A stretch of DNA of 64,000 nucleotides, from assembly GCA_963678565.1 (NCBI GenBank), contig OY782875.1, positions 1,674,001 to 1,738,000 of the forward strand, in the 5' to 3' direction. A program made the translations under genes and the position numbers. Under the pieces are notes generated by a model. The model was given only the letters and a program-made list of their open reading frames with translations, was not told the DNA's origin and searched no databases. Source of the DNA: SKHV01 sp963678565 (GTDB lineage: Bacteria; Bacteroidota; Bacteroidia; Bacteroidales; Prolixibacteraceae). Position 1 is the first letter of the stretch; every line of letters starts with the position of its first letter. Below are positions 16,045 through 26,533 of this stretch, piece after piece.

Positions 16045-19000
16045 ATGTTGAGGATTTGCCAAACTAAAATATATCAGTTCCTTCTAATTTGCCTGTTACT
16101 ATTGCCTTTGTCGATGGTTGCTCAAGTTGACTTGAACGCCGTTGTAGAAGAAAATGATAGTACCAAGGTCGATTTGAGATATCCATTTTCCGACGAAGGT
16201 TCTTTTGATTATCCCGATCAAATCGATCAGGGATTGTTGTTTCTACAACGCCCTTCAAACATCGAACAAGTAATTGAATTTGATGCCGATACCAAGCAAT
16301 ACATTATTTACGATAAAATTGGGGATATGTATTATCGTAGCCCCAAAACCATGTCGCTCGAAGAATATGTTCAGTACGAATTCGATAAATCATTAAGCGA
16401 ATACTGGAAAGCTCGAAGCGAAGTAGAGTCCATGTCGACAGAAGAAAACAGTCTGATTCCTTCTATCAATATCGATAGTGAATTATTCAATAATATTTTT
16501 GGAAGCAATAAAATTGAAATTAAACCCAAAGGTTTTGTCGAAGTTGCTTTTGGTGGAGAGTCGAGTTTTATCGACGATCCTAATCGTTCTGAACGATTAC
16601 AAAGGGTATCTCATTTCGATTTTGATAATCAAATTAATTTAAGTGTTGCTGGTAAAATTGGCGACAAAGTAGATTTAAAGGTCAACTATAATACTGAAGC
16701 TACTTTTGATTATGAAAACAAAATGAATATTAATTATGAAGGGAAAGAGGATGAAATTATTCGCAAAATTGAAGCCGGTAATGTTTCTTTGCCTTTAAAT
16801 AGTACCTTAATTCAAGGGGGAACCAATCTATTTGGTTTGAAAACTGAAATGCAGTTTGGTAAATTAAATGTTACCACAGTGCTTTCTCAACATAAAGGAG
16901 AATCTTCAACAGTAGAATCTGAAGGTGGTGCTCAAAAAACTAATTTTGAAATATCAGCTTCTGATTACGATGAAAATCGCCATTTCTTCCTTTCTAACTA
17001 TTTTCGCGATAACTATAATGAGTCGTTAAAAACTTTACCGACTATAAGGTCGAAAGTGACCATTAATAGAATTGAAGTTTGGGTGACTAATAAATCTCAA
17101 AATTTTGATCAAGCCCGAAATATTCTTGGTTTTGTTGATTTAGGAGAACAGCAGGAACATCTTTCGAATACGATTCCTGAGTTTCAGGGAACAAGTACAA
17201 GGTACCCATCTCCCTATAATTCTGCAAATAATATGTATCGTTCAATACGCGATATGTACAGCGGAATTCGTGATGCATCAAATGTAATTGCTACTTTGAG
17301 TCCTTTACAAGCTTCTAACTTCGAGAACGGAAAAGATTGGGAGAAAATTGACCAAGCACGAAAGTTAGAACCAAACGAATACACCATTAATAAAAAGCTC
17401 GGTTATATTTCTTTAAACTCTGCCCTCAACAACGATGAAGTATTGGCAGTTGCCTATAGCTACACTTATGAAGATACCACTTTGCAAGTTGGAGAGTTTT
17501 CAACCGATGGAATAAGCGCACCCCAAACGCTCGTGTTAAAATTGATAAAAGGAACATCATTGTCACCTAATTTACCAACATGGGATTTGATGATGAAGAA
17601 TATTTATAGTTTAGGAACCTACGATCTTTCACCTAATAACTTCATGTTCAATGTGGTTTATCAAAATGATTCGACCAATACCTTTGTAAATTATTTGCCG
17701 AATGCCGATATGCAGGATACGGTATTATTACGTGCAATGAACTTAGACAATACCGATACCAACCTTGATTATGTTGAAGGAGGGGATGGCATGTTCGATT
17801 TTATAAATGGATATACTGTTTTACGAAATAATGGTAAAATTATTTTTCCGGTATTAGAGCCTTTTGGAAGTAACTTAGCCAAGCAAATTCAAAATGAATC
17901 AGCACGCGAGACTTATGTATTCGATACATTATATTCGGCAAGTAAAACTGATGCCGAAAACGACTTTGACCATAATAAATTCTTTTTAACCGGTTCATTT
18001 GAAGGATCGTCGGGGGCTGAAATATCATTGAATTCGTTTAATGTTGCTCAGGGCTCTGTAGTGGTTACTTGTGGTGGGGTAACGCTAGTCGAAAATGTAG
18101 ACTATACCGTAGATTATACTTTGGGGAGCGTTCGAATCATAAACGAAAGTATTCTCGAGTCGGGGCAAGCAATTCAGGTTTCTCAAGAAAGTCAGGATAT
18201 GTTTTCTTTAGCTCGTAAAACAATGATTGGCTCTTATGCCAATTATGAGTTTTCTGATAAATTGAATTTAGGAGGTACGTTTATGTATTTAAATGAACGA
18301 CCGCTCACCAACAAAGTAGATTATGGTGAAGAACCATTATCGAATATGATGTTGGGAATGGATTTCCAATACAATAATAAAGCTCCATTTTTAACCGACT
18401 TGGTCAACTTGCTTCCTTTTTATGAAAGCGAAGTTGAATCGAGTATTTCCCTAGAAGGTGAAATTGCAAAGTTAATGGTGATGGGGAACAGTTCCACCGG
18501 CAACTCTGTTTACATCGATGACTTTGAGTCGGTTGAAACGAGTTACCAAATGTACAATGCCAAAGGATGGTATTTGGCTTCAACACCACAAAACCAAGAT
18601 GCTTTATTCCCCGAGGCAAATTCAAACAATAGCTTGGAATATGGATATAATAGAGCAAAACTGGCTTGGTATCATATCGATCCGATTTTTCAAACTGCTA
18701 GTAGTGCATCGATGCCATCGCATTTAAAACGAGATGCAGAGGAGCGTTCAAACCATTATGTTCGTCGTGTGCATGTAAATGAATTGTATCCTGGCAAAGA
18801 TTTAGTAGCGAAGTCTGTTAAGTTTTTAACCTTATTTGATTTAGCTTATTATCCTGAAGAAAAAGGTCCATATAACTACGACACCAATGTTACTCCTGAA
18901 GGAAAGCTCGTTAATCCTGAGGATCGTTGGGGTGGGGTGATGCGCGAAATGCAAAATACCAATTTCGAAGCAGCTAATATTGGATACATCGAATTTTGGA

Positions 19001-22000
19001 TGATGGACCCCTTTATTTACGATGAGGGAACCCATCAAGGAGGTGAATTATATTTCAATTTAGGAAATGTTTCTGAGGACATATTGAAAGATTCGCGTAA
19101 ATCATTTGAGAATGGCTTACCTGTTTCAGAACTTATAGAGAGTGTTGATACCACAATTTGGGGCCGGGTTTCAACCGAACAATTACTCAATCAAACTTTC
19201 GATAACAACGATAATAGTCGTAGTTTTCAAGATGTGGGTTTCGATGGATTAAATAATAGTGCAGAACAGCAATTCTACAACGAATATCTTTCGAAGTTAC
19301 AAACAATTTTATCGGACGCTGCTTATCAGGATGCCTTAAAAGATCCATCCAATGATGATTACCATTTTTATCGCGGTTCAGATTTTGATTCCGATGAAGT
19401 TTCTATTTTAGAGCGTTATAAAAACTATAATAACCACGAAGGAAATTCTCCAACTTCGGATATGAGTGACGAACCGTATTCAACCTCTGCAACCCAAGTA
19501 CCAGATATTGAAGACATCAATGAAGATAATACTCTCAGTGAGATTGAAGCTTATTATCAATACAAAGTGCAGCTAACCAAAGAGGCCTTAAAAGTTGGTG
19601 AAAACCATGTGGTCGATAAGGTGACCAGAAGTGTTGAATTAGCAAATGGTACGCTTGATGAGGTTGATTGGTATAAACTTAAAATACCCATTAGAGAACC
19701 CGATGACGTAATAGGAAATATCTCCGGATTTAAATCCATCCGATTTATGCGAATGTTCTTAACTGAATTCTCCGATTCTGTAATTTTACGTTTTGCAAAT
19801 TTAGATTTAGTTCGTTCCGATTGGCGCGAGGTTGAAAAAACACTCTTAGAAGATGGAGGTGTAGAATCTAATACCACTTTCGATTTATCCTCCATCAATA
19901 TTGAAGAAAATGGCAATCGCACACCCATTAACTATGTCATTCCTCCGGATATTGTTCGTGAAACCGATCCATCAAATCCATCGCTCACCGAAATGAATGA
20001 GCAGGCAATGTTGTTACAAGTGAAAGACTTGGGGCCTGGTGATGCAAGAGCAGTTTATAAAAATGCGGGAGTTGATATGCGTCAGTATAAATCGATGCAA
20101 ATGGATGTTCATGCGGAGGTGCTTGACAATGAAGAGTTGAGCGATGGTGAGGTGAGTATCTTTATTCGATTAGGAGCCGATTATAACAACTATTATGAAT
20201 ACGAAATTCCTTTATCACTAACTGAAGAAGGGGTTTATAATAATGATATCTATAAAGACCGTTTAGCCGTATGGCCAGCCGAAAATAAATTAAATATCGA
20301 TTTAGAGATTTTCCCTCAATTAAAAACAGTTCGCGATGAACGTATGAATGCTGATGGTTCAAAATTAAAATTGAACGATGTTTTTAGTATTCCTGATCGC
20401 GATTCGAAAACCGGAAAAAATTTGATTAAAGTAAAAGGTTCTCCTAGTTTGGCTGATGTTAATTTGATTTTAATAGGTGTTCGAAATCCATTAAGCAAGA
20501 ATACCGATACCAAATCGGTTGAAGTGTGGGTCAACGAATTGCGTATTTCCGATACCGAAACAAAAGGTGGTTGGGCATCACGTGGCCGTATGTCGATGAA
20601 CTTAGCCGACCTTGGTAATGTAACTTTAGCCGGTAGTACAAAATCGGTTGGATGGGGCGCAATAAGTCAGTCTACTTCGCAACGTAGCTTAGAGGATGCT
20701 TATTCAATCGATTTTACAACTTCTATTCAATTAGGTAAACTCTTCCCCGAAAAGTTGGGTATAAAATTGCCATTGTATTACGGATACTCTCGTTCAGTTG
20801 CAACTCCTGAGTATAGTCCATTAAATACCGATGTATTTTTATCAGATGCCCTATCGAGTATTGAAGATCCCGAAACGCGTCAGCTATTGCTCGACTTATC
20901 ACAAGATTTTAGTGAACGGAAAAGTTTTAATATTACCAATGTTTCCATCAACCCGCAACGTGGAAACGATCGCAAACCAATGCCATATAATATCGAAAAT
21001 ATTTCGTTCTCGTATGCTAAAAATGAATTGCTGAATCATACACCCGATATCGAAAAGTATTACAAACGAACTTCTAAAGTTGCCTTGGATTATAATTATT
21101 CAAGTAATTCTCAGGCAATCGAGCCATTCAAGAATGTGAAATTTTTAGATAATAAAATACTGCAGTTAATCAAAGAATTTAATTTCTTCCTATTTCCGCA
21201 AAGCTTGGGCTACAATACTTATTTCAATCGCGATTATATCGAAAATCAATATCGAAATAATACCGATCCCGAATCAAAACTTCCAACTTATGTGCAAAAA
21301 AACTTGCTTTGGAATAGAGATTTTGATATGCGTTTTGATTTGTCGAAAAACTTGAAATTCGATTTCAACAATAGCAGCATATTGAATTTAGATGAAGATC
21401 AAACAATGATTGTTGACCATTATCAATACATGCGCGATAGTATTTTAACCAGGCTGATCAATGGAACAAGAATGAAACAATACGATCATGGTTTCAATGT
21501 TCGTTACAATGTTCCAACCAAGGCAATTCCTTTGCTCGACTGGACCACTGCCAATGCTTCCTACCAAGGAAAATACAATTGGTATGCCGGTGCAATGATG
21601 AGTGCCGATACACCTGATAGTTTGCGTGTGGGAAATACCATTCGCAATTCAAATACAATAAATTTCAATACTACCTTCGATTTTAAAAGGTTATACGACA
21701 AGGTACCTTATTTGAAGAAAATTAATCAAAAATACCGAACCGGTGGACGAACCACTCAAAGTAGCAGTCGCCGAAATCCGAATGCTGAATCTCAAGAGCC
21801 CACTCGTACCAAAACCGTAAAATACAAAGAACGTGATGTTGATTTTAAAGCAAATACTCCAAAATCAATTTTCCATCGATTGGCAACACGAAATGTAAGT
21901 GCCTTTGCTCTGAACGATCGCGGGGATACCATTACTACCAATATTCGTGTGCTAAACGATAATCGAATCACCCTAAGCGCCAACGAAAGTGTGGAACGTG

Positions 22001-23463
22001 CAAATGTGGTGGTAATTGGAGAGCGCGAAATTAATGAAACAATTGCCGAGCAAGTTCTTGGAATAACCACGCGGATGCTGATGGGAGTGCGAAGTGTAAC
22101 CTTGGGATATACCGAAAATGGATCGACTGTTTTACCGAATTTTGCACTTTCTCCCGAAACATGGATGTTTGGTGCGAATGACAATAAGGGCTCAATTGCT
22201 CCTTCTTTAGATTTCTTAATGGGACGGCAAGATACCGAGTTTGGATTAAACGCTGCCGAACGTGGTTGGTTGCAGCATAACAATGCTTCGGGAGAGTATT
22301 ATAACAATAATTTGAGTAAGTCCTACACCTTTAAAGTAACTGTAGAACCGATTCCTAATCTTCGTTTAGATGTTACAGGTACAAGAAGGTTGGCCGACAA
22401 TTCAAGCAGTATGATTTATTTTGAGGAGAATGCATTCTCTCAAGTAGGAACTACTCGAACCGGAAACTTTTCGATGAGTGCCTTAACCATTAAAACTGCG
22501 TTTGTCGACGGGGTAAGTGAAGCAGCGGAAAATTCGCCATTCAAGAATTTTGTGAATTACCGAAAAGTAATTGCCGACCGATTAAATGAAGAACGTGGAT
22601 TCGATCCTGCATCGGGATACAGCCACGAACCATTCGAACAATTAAAGAATGTTGATGGAGTTAGTCTTAATTCAAGCGAAGTAATTTTACCGGCTTTGTT
22701 GGCTGCTTATTCTGGATCAGATCCGAATAGTATTTCGCTAAAAAGTATTCCAGAATTATCGGCGATTCGCCCTAACTGGGGGCTAACCTATAGTGTTAAT
22801 CCTGCAAATATCGATTGGATGCGGAATGTGCTTAAAACATTTAATTTCAACCATAAATACCGTTCGAATTACGCCCTTGCAAGCTTCCAATCGAATGATA
22901 ACTACGATCCCGGGATGGATGGTATTAGTTGGGCTCGATATGAATTAGATAGCACTTTCATTCCTAAGTTTGATGTAAATTCGGTTACCATTAGTGAGCA
23001 ATTTGCGCCTCTTTTAAGTGTGGATATGACTTTTGTGAATGATCTTTCGGCTTCGGTAGGATATAACAAGCAGCGATCGTTAAATTTTAGTTTCTCGAAT
23101 CTGCAGATGTCGCAAATGATTAAAAATTCATATACCGTGGGAATCGGTTATCGTTTCACCGGAATGGATATGATCATCAGTTCGCGAAATCGCTCCAGTG
23201 AAATATCAAATGATGTTGATATGCGTTTAGACATTACCAGCAGTGATTATGCCACCATTTATCAATCAATAAGCGAAGGCAACGAACCGGTATCGAATGG
23301 TTCTAAATCTTTATCGATCGATTTAACTGCTGATTATATGCTAAGCGAAAAATTCTCGGTAACCATGTATTACCGATTTACCAGCACAACGCCGTATACT
23401 TCGGCATCGTATAAGACCAATCATACCAATTTTGGGCTGAGCTTTAACTTCTCTATCTTTTAG
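16045..23463 (+). CDS. sprA: gliding motility / type IX secretion translocon protein SprA
   Basis: This is a 2472-residue protein, the size expected of SprA, the large outer-membrane translocon of the type IX secretion system. A signal peptide (YQFLLICLLLLPLSMVAQ) precedes a barrel-rich protein with several SprA-type repeat regions. Characteristic stretches are DLKVNYNTEATFDYENKMNI, TYEDTTLQVGEF, VYIDDFESVE (the conserved SprA DDFE segment) and VWVNELR. The C-terminus ends TNFGLSFNFSIF, a typical outer-membrane barrel end with terminal Phe. The ATG at 16045 is preferred to the TTG at 16039. It is the last gene of the pdxA-ruvA operon. A cargo protein with a T9SS signal occurs in this window (31251-33269). 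Confidence 0.96.
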   Translation: MLRICQTKIYQFLLICLLLLPLSMVAQVDLNAVVEENDSTKVDLRYPFSDEGSFDYPDQIDQGLLFLQRPSNIEQVIEFDADTKQYIIYDKIGDMYYRSPKTMSLEEYVQYEFDKSLSEYWKARSEVESMSTEENSLIPSINIDSELFNNIFGSNKIEIKPKGFVEVAFGGESSFIDDPNRSERLQRVSHFDFDNQINLSVAGKIGDKVDLKVNYNTEATFDYENKMNINYEGKEDEIIRKIEAGNVSLPLNSTLIQGGTNLFGLKTEMQFGKLNVTTVLSQHKGESSTVESEGGAQKTNFEISASDYDENRHFFLSNYFRDNYNESLKTLPTIRSKVTINRIEVWVTNKSQNFDQARNILGFVDLGEQQEHLSNTIPEFQGTSTRYPSPYNSANNMYRSIRDMYSGIRDASNVIATLSPLQASNFENGKDWEKIDQARKLEPNEYTINKKLGYISLNSALNNDEVLAVAYSYTYEDTTLQVGEFSTDGISAPQTLVLKLIKGTSLSPNLPTWDLMMKNIYSLGTYDLSPNNFMFNVVYQNDSTNTFVNYLPNADMQDTVLLRAMNLDNTDTNLDYVEGGDGMFDFINGYTVLRNNGKIIFPVLEPFGSNLAKQIQNESARETYVFDTLYSASKTDAENDFDHNKFFLTGSFEGSSGAEISLNSFNVAQGSVVVTCGGVTLVENVDYTVDYTLGSVRIINESILESGQAIQVSQESQDMFSLARKTMIGSYANYEFSDKLNLGGTFMYLNERPLTNKVDYGEEPLSNMMLGMDFQYNNKAPFLTDLVNLLPFYESEVESSISLEGEIAKLMVMGNSSTGNSVYIDDFESVETSYQMYNAKGWYLASTPQNQDALFPEANSNNSLEYGYNRAKLAWYHIDPIFQTASSASMPSHLKRDAEERSNHYVRRVHVNELYPGKDLVAKSVKFLTLFDLAYYPEEKGPYNYDTNVTPEGKLVNPEDRWGGVMREMQNTNFEAANIGYIEFWMMDPFIYDEGTHQGGELYFNLGNVSEDILKDSRKSFENGLPVSELIESVDTTIWGRVSTEQLLNQTFDNNDNSRSFQDVGFDGLNNSAEQQFYNEYLSKLQTILSDAAYQDALKDPSNDDYHFYRGSDFDSDEVSILERYKNYNNHEGNSPTSDMSDEPYSTSATQVPDIEDINEDNTLSEIEAYYQYKVQLTKEALKVGENHVVDKVTRSVELANGTLDEVDWYKLKIPIREPDDVIGNISGFKSIRFMRMFLTEFSDSVILRFANLDLVRSDWREVEKTLLEDGGVESNTTFDLSSINIEENGNRTPINYVIPPDIVRETDPSNPSLTEMNEQAMLLQVKDLGPGDARAVYKNAGVDMRQYKSMQMDVHAEVLDNEELSDGEVSIFIRLGADYNNYYEYEIPLSLTEEGVYNNDIYKDRLAVWPAENKLNIDLEIFPQLKTVRDERMNADGSKLKLNDVFSIPDRDSKTGKNLIKVKGSPSLADVNLILIGVRNPLSKNTDTKSVEVWVNELRISDTETKGGWASRGRMSMNLADLGNVTLAGSTKSVGWGAISQSTSQRSLEDAYSIDFTTSIQLGKLFPEKLGIKLPLYYGYSRSVATPEYSPLNTDVFLSDALSSIEDPETRQLLLDLSQDFSERKSFNITNVSINPQRGNDRKPMPYNIENISFSYAKNELLNHTPDIEKYYKRTSKVALDYNYSSNSQAIEPFKNVKFLDNKILQLIKEFNFFLFPQSLGYNTYFNRDYIENQYRNNTDPESKLPTYVQKNLLWNRDFDMRFDLSKNLKFDFNNSSILNLDEDQTMIVDHYQYMRDSILTRLINGTRMKQYDHGFNVRYNVPTKAIPLLDWTTANASYQGKYNWYAGAMMSADTPDSLRVGNTIRNSNTINFNTTFDFKRLYDKVPYLKKINQKYRTGGRTTQSSSRRNPNAESQEPTRTKTVKYKERDVDFKANTPKSIFHRLATRNVSAFALNDRGDTITTNIRVLNDNRITLSANESVERANVVVIGEREINETIAEQVLGITTRMLMGVRSVTLGYTENGSTVLPNFALSPETWMFGANDNKGSIAPSLDFLMGRQDTEFGLNAAERGWLQHNNASGEYYNNNLSKSYTFKVTVEPIPNLRLDVTGTRRLADNSSSMIYFEENAFSQVGTTRTGNFSMSALTIKTAFVDGVSEAAENSPFKNFVNYRKVIADRLNEERGFDPASGYSHEPFEQLKNVDGVSLNSSEVILPALLAAYSGSDPNSISLKSIPELSAIRPNWGLTYSVNPANIDWMRNVLKTFNFNHKYRSNYALASFQSNDNYDPGMDGISWARYELDSTFIPKFDVNSVTISEQFAPLLSVDMTFVNDLSASVGYNKQRSLNFSFSNLQMSQMIKNSYTVGIGYRFTGMDMIISSRNRSSEISNDVDMRLDITSSDYATIYQSISEGNEPVSNGSKSLSIDLTADYMLSEKFSVTMYYRFTSTTPYTSASYKTNHTNFGLSFNFSIF

Positions 23464-23651
23464 AGGTGGCTGAGTGTACTTTTAAGGTGTTCAGTACGAG
23501 TTTTTTATGATAAAGTGCTTAGAGCTACATTTAAACTACTCGAAATTACTTTTGTAAAACTTTTATTGCCTGCGTAAGCTTGCATTATTGGTGTTGATCG
23601 CTAAAACTTGAAACTTGTTTCAAGGTAAAATGGAGAATCTGCTGTAGTAAT

Positions 23652-24500
23652 TCAATCGGACAGAAAGTCTTTCAGTTGGCCTTTATTTGCAATCATCGCA
23701 CCTTTTTGTGCATCCCATTTTATGGTTACGCATTCATTTTCGTAATCGTGTTCAAAAAATAGAAGCATATTTTTTTCTTCAATTTCTTTTAAAAACTCAA
23801 TCTTGTTTTGCATACTTGTTACCGGATACAAATCGTACGCTGCTACCCATTTTAAACGCACATTGGCTGCTAAAGGAGTGAAATCAGAAGCGTAAACAAT
23901 CTTTTGATTATTATAATGAATAATCGGAATTATCTGGCCGGGCGTATGACCATCAAAAATTCGTAATTCAATTGCCTTGTTGAACCAGCCATCGTTTTCT
24001 ATTAGTTTTAATTGCTTTTGCTCCATTAATAAATCTAAATCCTCCAGAAAGTAAGCATCTTTTTCACGGATGTTGGGTTGGTGGGCATTGTGCCATTGTT
24101 GTTTCGAACAGTGATAAGTTGCATTCGGAAAAGTAAGTTGTAATTGCTTATTGGGGTTATAATAAGTGCAACCACCCGAATGATCCCAGTGTAAATGAGT
24201 TAAAAGAACATCGGTAATGTCTTCAGGCATAATATTAGCCGCATGCAATGATTTTAATAAATTCTCGGGGTGTTCAATTCCATTATTAATCGCAAACTTT
24301 TCGTTGTGTTTCGTTCCCGTTCCGGTTTCAATCAGTATTTTCTGATCTGCAATTTCAACGAGCATACAACGCAAAGCTATTTTTATCAGGTTGTTCTCAT
24401 CTGCTTCAACTTGTTGCGACCATAATATTTTAGGTACACTTCCAAAAATTGCTCCTCCATCACATTTAAAAGTACCGGCATCAATAGGGATTATTTTCAT
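23652..24500 (-). CDS. MBL-fold metallo-hydrolase
   Basis: This is a 282-residue metallo-beta-lactamase-fold hydrolase. The zinc motif is LLTHLHWDHSGG (HxHxDH); further ligands are His in IFDGHTPGQI, Asp in YASDFTPLA and His in FFEHDYENE. The overall layout (GTFKCDGGAIFGSVPK near the N-terminus) is like quorum-quenching lactonase or related amidohydrolase MBLs, but the substrate cannot be predicted. ATG 24500 is preferred over the GTG three bases upstream. It is divergent from the Mpl-like gene. Confidence 0.88.
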   Translation of the reverse strand: MKIIPIDAGTFKCDGGAIFGSVPKILWSQQVEADENNLIKIALRCMLVEIADQKILIETGTGTKHNEKFAINNGIEHPENLLKSLHAANIMPEDITDVLLTHLHWDHSGGCTYYNPNKQLQLTFPNATYHCSKQQWHNAHQPNIREKDAYFLEDLDLLMEQKQLKLIENDGWFNKAIELRIFDGHTPGQIIPIIHYNNQKIVYASDFTPLAANVRLKWVAAYDLYPVTSMQNKIEFLKEIEEKNMLLFFEHDYENECVTIKWDAQKGAMIANKGQLKDFLSD

Positions 24501-24630
24501 CACGTTAATTTTCTGTAAAAATAGAGGAATATTAGAAATTAAAGAATTGCATCAAGTTATTCTGGCTTTCTTGTTTTAATTCGATGCGGATTGCTATTTT
24601 TAAATTTCAATTTAATTCAAAAGAAAACGC

Positions 24631-25992
24631 ATGAAAGTTCATTTTATCGCCATTGGAGGAAGTGCAATGCACAATTTAGCGATTGCTTTACACCTAAAAG
24701 GTATAAACGTAAGTGGATCAGACGATGAGATTTTTGAACCCTCAAAATCTCGTTTAAAAAAGCATGGTTTATTACCCAAGGTCGAAGGATGGCAACCTGA
24801 ATTAATCACTTCTGAATTAGATGCGATCATTCTCGGAATGCATGCACGAAAAGATAACCCCGAGTTATTAGAAGCCCAAAGAAAAGGACTAAAAATTTAT
24901 TCGTATCCCGAGTATTTGTATGAGCAAACCAAGGATAAAATTCGTGTGGTTATTGGAGGTAGCCACGGAAAAACAACAACCACCTCGATGATCATGCACG
25001 TATTAAAATATTGGGACAAATCTTTTGATTATATGGTAGGAGCTAAAATTGAAGGTTTCGATACCATGGTTGGATTATCACATGAAGCCCCCATTGCCAT
25101 TTTCGAAGGCGATGAGTATTTGTCGTCTCCAATCGATTTGTGTCCTAAGTTTCATCATTATAAACCACATGTAGCCATGATTACCGGAATCGCTTGGGAT
25201 CATATCAATGTTTTTCCAACCTTTGAAAACTATGTCGATCAGTTCCGAGTTTTTGCAAATTCAATTGATGAAAAAGGTGCCTTGATTTACTTCAATGGCG
25301 ACGAAGAACTGGTTAAAATCGCGCAAGAACAAGAGGGCAAACTTTCTCTATATGCTTATCATACTCCCAAAAACGTGCTCGAAGATGGAATTACAAAGCT
25401 TATTGAAAACAAACAAAAAATTTCTTTGAAAGTATTCGGCGATCATAATCTTCAGAACATTGCCGGAGCGCAACTTGTGTGTGAACAGATTGGGATCTCA
25501 AAAACAGCGTTTTATGAAGCTATTGCGAGCTTCGGAGGTTCAGCCCGAAGGTTAGAGATTATGGCTGAGAACGATAATTCTACTGTATTTTACGATTTTG
25601 CTCATTCTCCTTCGAAATTGAAAGCCACTACCGTGGCTGTGAAAAAACAATTTACCAATCGAAAACTGGTGGCTGTAATGGAACTGCACACTTTTAGTAG
25701 CTTGAAGAAAGAATTTTTACCGCATTATAAAGGGGCTATGGATTTAGCTGACGAAGCAATTGTTTATTATAATCCGCATACGATCGAGCACAAGCAGTTA
25801 GAACCGATTTCAGAAGAATTGGTGAAAAATGGTTTTGAAAGAGACGATTTAAAAGTTTACACTAATTCGGATGAATTATTCAGCTATTTACAAAGTATGA
25901 ACACCACCTCGACAAATATTTTGTTGATGAGTTCAGGTAACTTCTCTGGAAAAAACATAAAAGAATTGTCTGTTAAGATCATATTGGTATAA
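24631..25992 (+). CDS. UDP-N-acetylmuramate:muropeptide ligase, Mpl/MurC type
   Basis: This is a 453-residue Mur-ligase-family protein. The N-terminal Rossmann domain begins VHFIAIGGSAMHNLAIALHL. The ATP P-loop is VVIGGSHGKTTTTSMIMH (about residues 106-123), followed by the central-domain ligands EGDEYLSS and HPH-type loop (PHVAMITGIAWDHINVFP). The C-terminal domain contains YDFAHSPSKLKAT. The family includes Mpl (recycling of murein tripeptide) and MurC. HSPSKLKAT and the GSAMHN N-terminus fit Mpl better, and it would attach a recycled tripeptide to UDP-MurNAc. Confidence in Mpl over MurC is moderate. Confidence 0.88.
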   Translation: MKVHFIAIGGSAMHNLAIALHLKGINVSGSDDEIFEPSKSRLKKHGLLPKVEGWQPELITSELDAIILGMHARKDNPELLEAQRKGLKIYSYPEYLYEQTKDKIRVVIGGSHGKTTTTSMIMHVLKYWDKSFDYMVGAKIEGFDTMVGLSHEAPIAIFEGDEYLSSPIDLCPKFHHYKPHVAMITGIAWDHINVFPTFENYVDQFRVFANSIDEKGALIYFNGDEELVKIAQEQEGKLSLYAYHTPKNVLEDGITKLIENKQKISLKVFGDHNLQNIAGAQLVCEQIGISKTAFYEAIASFGGSARRLEIMAENDNSTVFYDFAHSPSKLKATTVAVKKQFTNRKLVAVMELHTFSSLKKEFLPHYKGAMDLADEAIVYYNPHTIEHKQLEPISEELVKNGFERDDLKVYTNSDELFSYLQSMNTTSTNILLMSSGNFSGKNIKELSVKIILV

Positions 25993-25999
25993 TAATTGT

Positions 26000-26044
26000 A
26001 AATACTGAATTAATCAATTTTTTTATTAAACTAATTCAGTATTT
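26000..26044 (+). terminator. intrinsic terminator after the Mpl-like gene
   Basis: Perfect 13-bp arms AAATACTGAATTA (26000-26012) and TAATTCAGTATTT (26032-26044) lie 8 bases after the Mpl-like stop. The loop contains a run of seven T. Confidence 0.7.
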
Positions 26045-26149
26045 AGAATGAATATATTGTTGGGTTTCAAGGTCATTTTTTAAGATTTATTGACAGTAAC
26101 TTTTCTACAATTTAATTATTATTGTACTAATAATAATTAGATCCTCGCT

Positions 26150-26533
26150 ATGTTTATTAAAAGCTATTTAAACACAATTAAGTTAACTTTTGATTTCTCA
26201 GGAAGAACTACCAGAACAGATTTCTGGATTTTTAACACAGTATCGTTTATATTTATTTTCCTTTGGTTGGTTTTGCGGATTTATTTCAAGTTTTCTGATT
26301 TTGTTGATATCATCGACAATGTATTTTATTTCTTGCTGTTGCTGTTAGCAATGCCATCAATTTCGGTTTCTATCCGCAGATTACACGATGTATCGAAGAG
26401 TGGTTGGTTTTTATTGGTTAATTTATTGCCTCTTTTGGGCCAATTGATTCTATTGATCTTTTTTACAAAAGATAGCGAACCATCGTACAATGATTATGGA
26501 GAATATCCTAAGTTCAAATTGAACGAGTTTTAA
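26150..26533 (+). CDS. DUF805 family membrane protein
   Basis: This is a 127-residue membrane protein. It begins with the DUF805 signature SGRTTRTDFWIFNTVSFIF and has the family hallmark SISVSIRRLHDVSKSGWFLLVNLLP followed by FFTKDSEPSYNDYGEYP. Three to four hydrophobic segments are visible (about 26-46, 55-74, 90-108). The family is of unknown function. It stands alone and is convergent with miaA, whose 3' end it overlaps by four bases. Confidence 0.88.
   Translation: MFIKSYLNTIKLTFDFSGRTTRTDFWIFNTVSFIFIFLWLVLRIYFKFSDFVDIIDNVFYFLLLLLAMPSISVSIRRLHDVSKSGWFLLVNLLPLLGQLILLIFFTKDSEPSYNDYGEYPKFKLNEF

Noticed and set aside
21792..22283. 163-residue minus-strand frame inside sprA
   Set aside because: Shadow of sprA codon usage; no recognisable protein features.
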